From the NCBI GenBank assembly GCA_024233835.1, contig JACKPC010000003.1:404501-468500 (forward strand): a stretch of 64,000 nucleotides of DNA, written 5' to 3'. Origin of the DNA: Leptospiraceae bacterium (GTDB taxonomy: Bacteria; Spirochaetota; Leptospiria; Leptospirales; Leptospiraceae). A program made the translations under genes and the position numbers. The stretch's first letter is position 1, and every line of letters starts with the position of its first letter. The notes under the pieces were generated by a model. It had not been told where the DNA came from. It worked only from the letters and a program-made list of their open reading frames with translations, and did not search any database. Positions 36,031 through 43,493 of this stretch are shown here, piece by piece.

Positions 36031-38394
36031 ATGAAACTGTTTTCTACATTCATCATCCTTATATATTTATTCTCTTCCTGTTCCTATCTGGATAGGTTTT
36101 TAGGAGGAGAGATTCAATCGAGCTCTAAAAAAGAACGTCTCTTATTGTTGGGAGGAGTATCTTCTACTGTAAATACACCGAGTATACAGGATTTCTCCTA
36201 TAAACTCAGCCAATCTACTGAGGGTTTTACTCTCTGGACTACTCCACCTTCGGAAAGGGTTTTTCAAAAGGGTATTGTCCCGGATAAAACCATTTCCGAA
36301 ATAAATGTGTTTGCAGCGAAGAATGAATATGAACCCTTTCAACTCGTAGTAAATCCTTCTGTTGCTACTTCTGTAAATGTGAGTATCGATTCCTTCGGAG
36401 AAGGCATCAGTGCGGAGCTTTCGCAGGTTAAATATGTAAATATTACGACAGTGAGTGATAATCTGGGAAAAACGGGAGCTTACCCGGATCCGCTCTGGCC
36501 ACTTTCCAGCTCGGCTACGGTTTCTCTGCCTGCTCTTCAGAATACTTCTTTCTGGATAACACTCTATGTGGCAAAGACGGTAAATGCGGGGGATTATACA
36601 GCCAATGTTCATATTGGTTCTTTGTCTGTACCTGTGAAGCTTCATGTGTTTAACTTTGCGCTTCCTGATGAGCCGCAGGTTCATTCGCAGATGAATTTTA
36701 ATTATAATACAGTACTGAGTAAATATGGGGTTAGCGGCACAGGAGAAGATTACTGGAAGTATGTGGATATGATGAAGTTATTCTTCATACAACATCGGCT
36801 TACACCCAAATCAGTTAATTGGCCGGGAGGCATAACGGGAACCGGGGCCGGTCCCTTTATAAATTATGACTGTAATACAGCAACTTTAAGCGATACGGAT
36901 GGGATCTGGGGTTTTGACTCTCCTTCCGATAAGTATGTAAACGGAAATGGATTCCATTCAGGAGTGGGTTTTCCTACCTTTATGGCTGCTACGTTTCGGA
37001 ATAATGATTCTTCTTTAGATCAGAGACCGGATACATTCTGCGGAATTACAAGAGCTTCTACAGACTGGTATGCAGCAAATAATCCTTCTTCTGCTTATAA
37101 TCAAAAGTGGTTTCAATACATAACAGTATTACAAAACTATTTAAAAACTAAAGGATTTATTCAAAAAGCCTATTATTATATGGCTAATGAGCCGCAGGAT
37201 CAGGCAGACTACGATGCCATTGTCTGGTATTCGAAGGAACTGAAGAAAGTAGCACCGGACTTAAAGCTTATGGTTTCAGAAGAGCCCAGGCCCGAAATTT
37301 ATAATAGTGGAAAAATAGATATCTGGCTTCCGGTTTTACATAATTATAATCCGGATGTTTCTCATTCCCGTCAGATAAATAATGCAGAAGAAACCTGGAT
37401 CTATTTTTTATATGGAACAAGACCTCCTTTCTTTAACCCTATTACCCTTGACCATCCCGGGATTGAAAGTAAGTTGACGGGCTGGTTTTTATGGAAATAC
37501 AGGATTCGGGGAATTGCTTATTATTCTATGAACGATTGGTCTAAGAATCCCTATACAGAACCGGCTACGAGTAATCATAATGGAGATACATTTATGTTGT
37601 ATCCACCTTCCGAAGATAATTCTAATATATCTTATGGCTCAAATCAGCACAGGTTGGTTTCGTCTATACGTTTGGAACTTATGAGAGATAGTTTGGAGGA
37701 CTATGAGTATTTTTACTTACTGAATGCTTCTTCACATCCTGTTCCAGGTACTACAAATGAAGCTGATGCACAGGTGAATAAAATCATTTCCGGTTTGACG
37801 GCTTATTCTCGAAATTCTGAATATCTGTATACTCTACGAAAAGTGATCGGACAAAAATTGGGTGGAGAAATCAGCACAATACCGGAGCTTATTCCTTCTG
37901 CTGATCATACAAGAGCAGAAGGGAGTCCCGGAAACTATTATATCAATTTTCAAGATCCAAATTCTTCTCCTGAATCCTCTCCGCTTGTAGTGGATGGAAA
38001 AGAATATATGAAAATAGGTTGGTCACAGTATAATAAAACGGATGGATACGGTTGGTACGGAGATTTAACGCATGTAAAATACCAGTATCTAAGTTCCGGA
38101 TCGAATGAATTACAGAAAAGCATTATATACGATGACTGGGGAAGGCAGAAGACCTTTGAATTTGATCTGCCGAACGGAACTTATTCGGTGACGGTTTCTG
38201 TAGGTTGGCAGGGAAAAACCTACAGTCATAACAAAATTCTAATAGAAGGAATTAGCTTTATCAATGATGAGGCTTCAGCACCGTATATAGAAAAGACTCT
38301 GGATGTAATAGTTGCAGATAGGAAACTTACAATGGAGATGGGTATTTTTGATGAGTATACAATGCTGAACTATTTAAAGATTGAGGCGAAATAA
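36031..38394 (+). CDS. DUF4091 (glycoside-hydrolase-like) lipoprotein
   Basis: The 787-residue protein has a lipoprotein signal ending LFSSC. An N-terminal beta-sandwich contains AAKNEYEPFQLVV. A central TIM-barrel-like region follows (YYYMANEPQDQADYDAI; LTGWFLWKYRIRGIAYYSMNDW), corresponding to DUF4091, then a C-terminal beta domain resembling a carbohydrate-binding fold (NGTYSVTVSVGWQG). Conserved acidic residues in NEPQD and RDSLEDYEYF fit a glycosidase site. The substrate is unknown. Its promoter area contains the second 46-bp repeat. Confidence 0.8.
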   Translation: MKLFSTFIILIYLFSSCSYLDRFLGGEIQSSSKKERLLLLGGVSSTVNTPSIQDFSYKLSQSTEGFTLWTTPPSERVFQKGIVPDKTISEINVFAAKNEYEPFQLVVNPSVATSVNVSIDSFGEGISAELSQVKYVNITTVSDNLGKTGAYPDPLWPLSSSATVSLPALQNTSFWITLYVAKTVNAGDYTANVHIGSLSVPVKLHVFNFALPDEPQVHSQMNFNYNTVLSKYGVSGTGEDYWKYVDMMKLFFIQHRLTPKSVNWPGGITGTGAGPFINYDCNTATLSDTDGIWGFDSPSDKYVNGNGFHSGVGFPTFMAATFRNNDSSLDQRPDTFCGITRASTDWYAANNPSSAYNQKWFQYITVLQNYLKTKGFIQKAYYYMANEPQDQADYDAIVWYSKELKKVAPDLKLMVSEEPRPEIYNSGKIDIWLPVLHNYNPDVSHSRQINNAEETWIYFLYGTRPPFFNPITLDHPGIESKLTGWFLWKYRIRGIAYYSMNDWSKNPYTEPATSNHNGDTFMLYPPSEDNSNISYGSNQHRLVSSIRLELMRDSLEDYEYFYLLNASSHPVPGTTNEADAQVNKIISGLTAYSRNSEYLYTLRKVIGQKLGGEISTIPELIPSADHTRAEGSPGNYYINFQDPNSSPESSPLVVDGKEYMKIGWSQYNKTDGYGWYGDLTHVKYQYLSSGSNELQKSIIYDDWGRQKTFEFDLPNGTYSVTVSVGWQGKTYSHNKILIEGISFINDEASAPYIEKTLDVIVADRKLTMEMGIFDEYTMLNYLKIEAK

Positions 38395-38431
38395 ATAGGG
38401 TCTATTTTGTCAGGGGGCTATCTTTTCTGTC

Positions 38432-38461
38432 TTGACATATTGGAAGAAAACGAAGTATACT
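38432..38461 (+). promoter_or_regulatory. Candidate sigma-70 promoter of the AlbA/ATPase cassette
   Basis: TTGACA at 38432-38437 and TATACT at 38456-38461 are separated by 18 bases. The -10 end overlaps the beginning of the 50-bp leader shared with the toxin-antitoxin unit. Confidence 0.6.
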
Positions 38462-38508
38462 CAAATTTTAGGATAATAATTATGATGGAAATAAAGATCG
38501 ATGACCCT
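38459..38508. repeat. 50-bp leader repeat, copy 1
   Basis: These 50 bases match 40230-40279 with two mismatches. They contain AGGATAATAATTATG, a ribosome-binding site plus start codon. In this copy the start leads into a 9-codon frame that stops at once; in the other copy it opens the MNT antitoxin gene. Confidence 0.95.
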
Positions 38509-38511
38509 TGA
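38482..38511 (+). other. Nine-codon leader ORF, relic of an MNT antitoxin start
   Basis: The frame reads MMEIKIDDP then TGA. It corresponds to the first nine codons (MIELKIDDP) of the antitoxin gene at 40253. The start codon of the AlbA/ATPase gene (38501) lies inside it, so translation may be coupled. It is most simply a remnant of cassette exchange. Confidence 0.7.
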
Positions 38512-39970
38512 ACGAGAAGCATCTTACCTGCAAAGTTTATTGGATGAACTCAGGGGAATCCGAATCGAAGTAGAATGGTTAGAATTTAAAGTTAACAATT
38601 CCAATCCGGATGAGATAGGTGAATATATATCCGCATTAGCTAACTCTGCGGCTCTTTGGGAAAAAACTAGTTCCTATATGGTCTGGGGAGTGGTGGATGA
38701 CGAGTCAAAAGAAATACTCGGCACAGATTTTAATCCTAAAACTCAAAAAATTGGAAATCAAGAGTTGGAAAGTTGGTTAATTCAACACTTATCTCCCAGA
38801 GTCCATTTTATATTTCATAGTTTTGTATATAATGAAAAACCCATTATCATATTAGAAATTCCTTTAGCTGTAAATACTCCGGTGCAATTTAAAAATCAAA
38901 CTTTTATTCGCGTTGGAAGTTATAAGAAAAAATTGAAAGATTTTCCTGAAAAAGAAAGAGAGCTTTGGAAGATCTTTGACAGGACTCCATTTGAAATGCA
39001 GATTGCTGCTGAAAATCTTTCTCCTGGTGATGTTTTGAATTTAATTGATTATCCTTCCTATTTTACTTTGTTGAATTTTCATTTACCGGAAAATAGGGAA
39101 AGAATTTTAGAATATTTAGAAAAAGAAAAAATTCTTCAAAAGAACACATCAGGAAATTGGAATATTACCAATATGGGTGCAATTCTTTTTGCGAACAATC
39201 TGGATAAATTTCCATCTTTAAAACGTAAAGCTATTCGTGTTATTTTTTATAATGGTATCAACCGAATGGAAACAATACAAGAGAATACTGATAATAAAGG
39301 CTATGCTTCAGGTTTCCAGAATTTGATTTCTTTTATCAATTCTAAATTGCCTGCAAATGAAGTATTGGGAGAAGCTCTAAGGCATACGGCTCGTATGTTT
39401 CCTGAATTGGCTATAAGAGAATTGATTGCCAATGCTATTATTCATCAGGATTTTAGTTTGACCGGAACTTCTCCTATGGTGGAAATTTTTTCCAATCGTA
39501 TAGAAATTACGAATCCGGGTAAACCACTTGTTGATCCCGATAGATTTTTGGATTCTCCACCCCGCTCAAGAAATGAAAGGATTGCTTCTCTACTTCGGCG
39601 AATTGGAATTTGTGAGGAAAGAGGTACCGGAATCGATAAGGTAATTTCAAGCACAGAAATGTTTCAATTACCGGCTCCCTTATTTGAAGTGCCGGGTGAT
39701 AATACCAGGGTAGTTCTTTTCGCCCATAAAAGTTTTGCAGATATGGATAAAGATGAGAGGATTCGAGCCTGCTATATGCATACCTGCCTGAAATATGTGC
39801 AAAGAGAATTTATGACCAATTATAGTCTGCGGCAAAGGTTTTCTATTCAAGAAAAGAATAGTGCCGTAGCTTCAAGAATTATTCGCGATACCCTGGCGAA
39901 AAAATTAATTAAACCTTACGATGAAGACGCAGCAAAAAAGCAGTTAAAGTATGTTCCCCATTGGGCCTAA
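38501..39970 (+). CDS. Schlafen-AlbA_2 / GHKL ATP-binding protein (COG2865-like)
   Basis: The 489-residue protein has an N-terminal AlbA_2 domain (about 15-130; VEWLEFKVNNSN and SYMVWGVVDD) and a central HATPase_c_4-type region (PELAIRELIANAIIHQDF, EIFSNRIEITNPG, GICEERGTGIDKV). A winged-helix-like C-terminus follows. Such proteins are often annotated as RecG-like or as transcriptional regulators and are common in defence and mobile regions. It is the body of the first of two units sharing 50-bp starts and 107-bp ends. Its last 28 codons are duplicated downstream of the HEPN toxin gene. Confidence 0.8.
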   Translation: MTLEREASYLQSLLDELRGIRIEVEWLEFKVNNSNPDEIGEYISALANSAALWEKTSSYMVWGVVDDESKEILGTDFNPKTQKIGNQELESWLIQHLSPRVHFIFHSFVYNEKPIIILEIPLAVNTPVQFKNQTFIRVGSYKKKLKDFPEKERELWKIFDRTPFEMQIAAENLSPGDVLNLIDYPSYFTLLNFHLPENRERILEYLEKEKILQKNTSGNWNITNMGAILFANNLDKFPSLKRKAIRVIFYNGINRMETIQENTDNKGYASGFQNLISFINSKLPANEVLGEALRHTARMFPELAIRELIANAIIHQDFSLTGTSPMVEIFSNRIEITNPGKPLVDPDRFLDSPPRSRNERIASLLRRIGICEERGTGIDKVISSTEMFQLPAPLFEVPGDNTRVVLFAHKSFADMDKDERIRACYMHTCLKYVQREFMTNYSLRQRFSIQEKNSAVASRIIRDTLAKKLIKPYDEDAAKKQLKYVPHWA

Positions 39971-39994
39971 TTTTATTTGATGGGTATTTGACAG
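39888..39994. repeat. 107-bp direct repeat, copy 1 (3' end of AlbA/ATPase gene)
   Basis: Identical over 107 bases to 41067-41173. It covers the last 28 codons of the AlbA/ATPase gene, the stop and 24 bases of downstream DNA ending in a GGGTATTTGACAG motif. The two copies flank the MNT-HEPN genes. Confidence 0.95.
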
Positions 39995-40229
39995 AAAGAG
40001 CTGAAAAACTATTAAAATGCGCGGAAACAGGCCTTAGAGTGCAATATTTTATTTGACGGGTATTTGATAGGGGTATAATTATGGGACTCGTTCTGCAAGT
40101 AAATACCGGAAAAAAACCTAGAGCTTTAAGATATTTATTGAGAGGATACCTGGTAGCGTAGAGGAAATCGAGAGCTATGTAGTATATCAGAAAAATATTT
40201 ATGTTGAAGTAAATCGGGATAATCAGCAC
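39995..40229. other. Intergenic relic DNA between the two cassette units
   Basis: No intact gene is seen. At 40046-40070 a 25-base copy (23 of 25 identical) of the tail of the 107-bp repeat recurs. From about 40120 to 40244 a start-less open frame reads IERIPGSVEEIESYVVYQKN and ends in TQILG inside the shared leader, which looks like the remains of a displaced gene. Confidence 0.5.
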
Positions 40230-40279
40230 ACTCAAATTTTAGGATAATAATTATGATTGAATTAAAGATCGATGACCCT
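40230..40279. repeat. 50-bp leader repeat, copy 2
   Basis: Matches 38459-38508 at 48 of 50 positions. Here it provides the ribosome-binding site and the first nine codons of the MNT antitoxin gene. Confidence 0.95.
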
Positions 40280-40678
40280 GATATTGAGGAAGTATATCAT
40301 TCTTCTGAAGATATAATAAAGCTATTGAAATCGATAGTTAAAAATGAAGTGGAAATTATTCCTTTAAAACCAAAAGAAGCTTTTACTCAAACAAGGATAG
40401 TGCAAATTCTAAATGATTATTTTTCTGAAAAACCTGTTTTAAAAGCTTATTTATTCGGTTCTTACAGTAGAGGAGAAGCTTCTCCGGATAGTGATATTGA
40501 TATTCTGTTAGAGTTAGATGATTCACAAAAAATAGGTACATTGTTTTTTAAAATGGCAGAAGAACTTAAAGAACTAACCGGAAAAAAAATCGATCTTCTA
40601 TCCGATAAAGCTATAAATGAAAAAATAAAAGAAAACATATTCCGGGAAAGAGTTTTAGTTTATGAAAGAAGGAATTAG
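40253..40678 (+). CDS. mntA: MntA-like antitoxin nucleotidyltransferase (MNT domain)
   Basis: The 141-residue protein has the minimal nucleotidyltransferase motif GSYSRGEASPDSDIDILLE (residues 69-87), with catalytic Asp 81 and 83. A start-proximal extension of about 45 residues is absent from typical MNT antitoxins of around 100 residues. In characterised MntA/HepT pairs the antitoxin adds AMP to a tyrosine of the toxin. It overlaps the HEPN gene by 17 bp. The first nine codons come from a leader shared with the AlbA/ATPase unit. Confidence 0.9.
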   Translation: MIELKIDDPDIEEVYHSSEDIIKLLKSIVKNEVEIIPLKPKEAFTQTRIVQILNDYFSEKPVLKAYLFGSYSRGEASPDSDIDILLELDDSQKIGTLFFKMAEELKELTGKKIDLLSDKAINEKIKENIFRERVLVYERRN

Positions 40679-41012
40679 TGATAAGCTCAGAATCGAACAT
40701 GCTATTCAAGCTGCCGAGGAAATTGAATCTTATGTTTTCGGCAAAACGTTTAAGGAATTTAATTCTGATTCCATGCTAAAAAGTGCATGTATGCATCAGT
40801 TAGCCGTGATTGGAGATGCTTTTGCCAATTTATCAAGGAGAATCAAAGATGAAAATAATGATATAGATTGGACTGGTTGGATAGGATTAAGAATAAAAGT
40901 AGTTCATGTTTATTTTGGTATTGATTATCAGATTATCTGGAATATTATAAATGAAGAACTTTCTGATTTAAAAGAAAAGTTAAATCAAATATACAGTTCA
41001 TTGTTATTATAA
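40662..41012 (+). CDS. hepT: HepT-like HEPN toxin (RNase)
   Basis: The 116-residue helical protein carries the HEPN catalytic pattern Rx4HxY as RIKVVHVYFGID (R77, H82, Y84). The usual polar residue after Arg is Ile here. Tyr 84 is the position AMPylated by MntA in studied systems. Small size, overlap with the MNT gene and this motif make a type VII toxin-antitoxin pair likely. Its downstream flank is a 107-bp duplicate of the end of the AlbA/ATPase gene. Confidence 0.9.
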   Translation: MKEGISDKLRIEHAIQAAEEIESYVFGKTFKEFNSDSMLKSACMHQLAVIGDAFANLSRRIKDENNDIDWTGWIGLRIKVVHVYFGIDYQIIWNIINEELSDLKEKLNQIYSSLLL

Positions 41013-41066
41013 GCAAGGCATAAATCAAATATACACTTTCACTTATGAGATTCTGTCAAGCAGTAA

Positions 41067-41173
41067 ATACCCTGGCGAAAAAATTAATTAAACCTTACGA
41101 TGAAGACGCAGCAAAAAAGCAGTTAAAGTATGTTCCCCATTGGGCCTAATTTTATTTGATGGGTATTTGACAG
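41067..41173. repeat. 107-bp direct repeat, copy 2 (gene-end relic)
   Basis: Identical to 39888-39994. Here the 28-codon end of the AlbA/ATPase gene stands alone without its gene, marking the right boundary of the toxin-antitoxin unit. Confidence 0.95.
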
Positions 41174-41246
41174 GGGGAGAACATAAGCAAATACAGTAAG
41201 GACCTTGAGAATAAATGAATGAAAGTTTTTAGGTTTGAATATAAAG

Positions 41247-41621
41247 ATGAGATCAAATTTTAAAATACTAATAGTGGAAGATGAGGCTTTATTTTTCATG
41301 ATGTTGCAGAGGAAATTAAAGCAGAAAGGTTTCACGGTTTTAGGGAATGCAAGTACGAAAGATAAGGCAATTTCTATGTATCGAGACTTGAAACCTGACC
41401 TTATCCTTATGGATATTCATCTGGCGAATAGTTCCAGCGGGATTGAAGCTGCTATAGAAATCAAAAGAGAGAATCCGAATCTTCCCATTATTTATATAAC
41501 GGCTTATGATGATGAAGGAACCAAAACAAAAGCTCTATCGACAGAACCCATTGCTTTTTTAACAAAACCATTATCTATAGAACATTTGATTGCTTTAGTT
41601 GGAGAACAATATTCCCGTTAA
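41247..41621 (+). CDS. Single-domain response regulator (CheY-like REC)
   Basis: A 124-residue REC domain with no output domain: ILIVEDEALFF (acidic pair), the phospho-acceptor Asp in LILMDIHLA, YITAYDD and LTKPLS. I chose ATG 41247 over a TTG four codons earlier. It is convergent with a HisKA_2 sensor kinase ending at 41645, and single-domain REC proteins commonly partner with HWE/HisKA_2 kinases. Confidence 0.85.
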   Translation: MRSNFKILIVEDEALFFMMLQRKLKQKGFTVLGNASTKDKAISMYRDLKPDLILMDIHLANSSSGIEAAIEIKRENPNLPIIYITAYDDEGTKTKALSTEPIAFLTKPLSIEHLIALVGEQYSR

Positions 41622-41644
41622 ATACAAGAATTATACATTAGTTA

Positions 41645-43165
41645 TTAAATTCTATTCTTATATACTGTTTTACTAAAACATATAGAGCAGGTAAATCCCT
41701 TTCTTTGTTTGAATTTAATTTTTCCTTGCAACTGGTTTTTAACGATACCGATTATGCTTTGCATGCCGTATGCTTCAGTATTATCAAAATTATAATCTTC
41801 AGGTAAACCGATACCATTATCCTGAAATTTGAGAAAGAGAATATCTCCAGATTCTTTTACACGAATAGATATAAGTCCTTCTCCGTCGGGAAAAGCATAT
41901 TTGATGGAATTGGAAAGAAGTTCATGGAGCAGTAAACCCAGTGGATTTGCAATATCTATAAGTACCCGGACAGGAGCTATTCTACTCCGAATATGAATTT
42001 GGGTTCTATCGACATTCATACTATTGCAAATTAAATTAATATGATCTGATATATATTCTTTTAATGAGATGTAGGATAAGTCCTTTGACTGAAAAAGTTT
42101 TTGTTGAGCAAGCGCCATTACTTTTATTTTATCAATAGAATCTTTTAAACGTTTAATATCTTCATCTGATTTCGAAAATAACTCTTGAATCATTAATATA
42201 GAAATAATAACCTGCATATTATTCTTGGTTCTATGGAAAAGCTCGCGATGAAGTGCATCTTTCTCTGAAATGATTTTTTGGAGTTCTATATTTTTATTGC
42301 TTAGTTCTTTAGTTCTTACTTGAACCTGCTTTTTGAAAACTAAACTTACGATAACTAAAAAAGCTGAGGAGAGGGCTATACCGGTGAGAGTCCAGATAAG
42401 GTAAGCAGGTATCAGTGTAGGTGGTTTCTCATGAAGCCAGTAAACAAGAGATTTATAATAAATTGAATTACCGTTATTCAGAATCTTTGTTAAATTTGAA
42501 TCAATGGCAGAAAGTAAATCTAAATTCCTATTCTTTTTTGTGGCAAAGTGTAGAGTAGAAGGGGATAATATGATCGATGCGGGTTTTAAAAAATGAGATT
42601 TATTTTTATTATACGAATAGAACCTTCCTACTATAACTGCATCTGCCTCTCCAGATTCAACAGCTTGAATGCTGCTATTGTAATCGGGTTTTTTTATAAG
42701 TTTATAGCTTAGGTTCCAATCTTTTTTCTTTTTCATAAGTATATTTTGTTGAATGGAACCTTCAAGAATCGCTATTTTCTTGCCGTTCATATCCCGAATA
42801 TTTTGTATATTACTGTCCTTGTTAGAATGTAATTGTAGCCAGGAGGAAAGAACCGGAAGTCTATTAAAATCAAATTGCTTATTTCTCGATTTTGAATATG
42901 CCACATCTAACATCAGATCAATTTCCCCATTTTCCAGCATTTCTAAACAATTTTGCCAGGTACAGAAAACATATTTCAATTGCCAGTTTTCTTTTTCTGC
43001 TATATCGATGAGGATATCTACAAATATGCCTTCCGGTTTTTTTGATTTTTCCCAACTTACTTTGGGTGGATTGTTATAAATACCAACAGAAACAGTACGG
43101 GCAAATAGAGGATGGAAAAGGAATAGGAAAATACTTATAAAAAAGAGTTTTATTAGCAAAAACAT
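41645..43165 (-). CDS. Sensor histidine kinase with periplasmic SBP_bac_3 domain and HisKA_2
   Basis: The 506-residue protein has a signal/TM segment and a periplasmic solute-binding domain of the amino-acid ABC type (about 22-245; VGIYNNPPKVSWE, DLMLDVAYS, GKKIAILEGSIQQN). One TM helix near 255-280 follows, then a coiled coil, a HisKA_2 dimerisation domain with LFHRTKNNMQV (phospho-acceptor His about 311) and an ATPase domain (LLHELLSNSIKYAFP, DNGIGLP). It probably senses a small polar ligand. The convergent CheY-like protein is a plausible receiver. Confidence 0.88.
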   Translation of the reverse strand: MFLLIKLFFISIFLFLFHPLFARTVSVGIYNNPPKVSWEKSKKPEGIFVDILIDIAEKENWQLKYVFCTWQNCLEMLENGEIDLMLDVAYSKSRNKQFDFNRLPVLSSWLQLHSNKDSNIQNIRDMNGKKIAILEGSIQQNILMKKKKDWNLSYKLIKKPDYNSSIQAVESGEADAVIVGRFYSYNKNKSHFLKPASIILSPSTLHFATKKNRNLDLLSAIDSNLTKILNNGNSIYYKSLVYWLHEKPPTLIPAYLIWTLTGIALSSAFLVIVSLVFKKQVQVRTKELSNKNIELQKIISEKDALHRELFHRTKNNMQVIISILMIQELFSKSDEDIKRLKDSIDKIKVMALAQQKLFQSKDLSYISLKEYISDHINLICNSMNVDRTQIHIRSRIAPVRVLIDIANPLGLLLHELLSNSIKYAFPDGEGLISIRVKESGDILFLKFQDNGIGLPEDYNFDNTEAYGMQSIIGIVKNQLQGKIKFKQRKGFTCSICFSKTVYKNRI

Positions 43166-43493
43166 TGGATTTCTCTAATTATTAAACCTGTTTCGATAAA
43201 AGTCAAGTTATAAAAATCATTTGTAAGTTATACGATATTTAAGAATATTATGAAAAACTAAAATTATATCCTAAAAATGTTCACTTTCCGGGAAGCAGAC
43301 GAACCATCGGTCATTCGCTTAGGTTTAAAGAAACTCCCAGCTTTTTGAATGGGTACATATTTTTGCACAAATGCTATAGAAAAAAATTCTGTTCGGAAAA
43401 AATTTTTTGATTCTCAAAGGAAGTGCCTTTGCTTAGACTTGATTGAATAATGAGGCATAAGCCCGTATTTTATTCCGAAAGGAGAACTCTATT
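43166..43493. other. Intergenic region with degenerate palindrome
   Basis: This is 328 bp between divergent genes. It is AT-rich and holds a degenerate copy (about 43299-43320) of the short palindromic family seen at 46332 and 59223, which shares GGGAAGCA and CGAACCATCGGT. Upstream of the protease gene GAAAGGAG is a strong ribosome-binding site. I see no other gene. Confidence 0.6.

Noticed and set aside
36142..36684. A 180-codon minus-strand frame inside the DUF4091 gene
   Set aside because: It is Arg-rich without motifs, and the plus-strand frame is a clear exported protein.
38501..41012. A retron, CBASS or other named defence system at the AlbA/MNT-HEPN locus
   Set aside because: There is no reverse transcriptase, cyclase, effector nuclease or msr-like RNA; only MntA/HepT and an AlbA_2 protein are supported.
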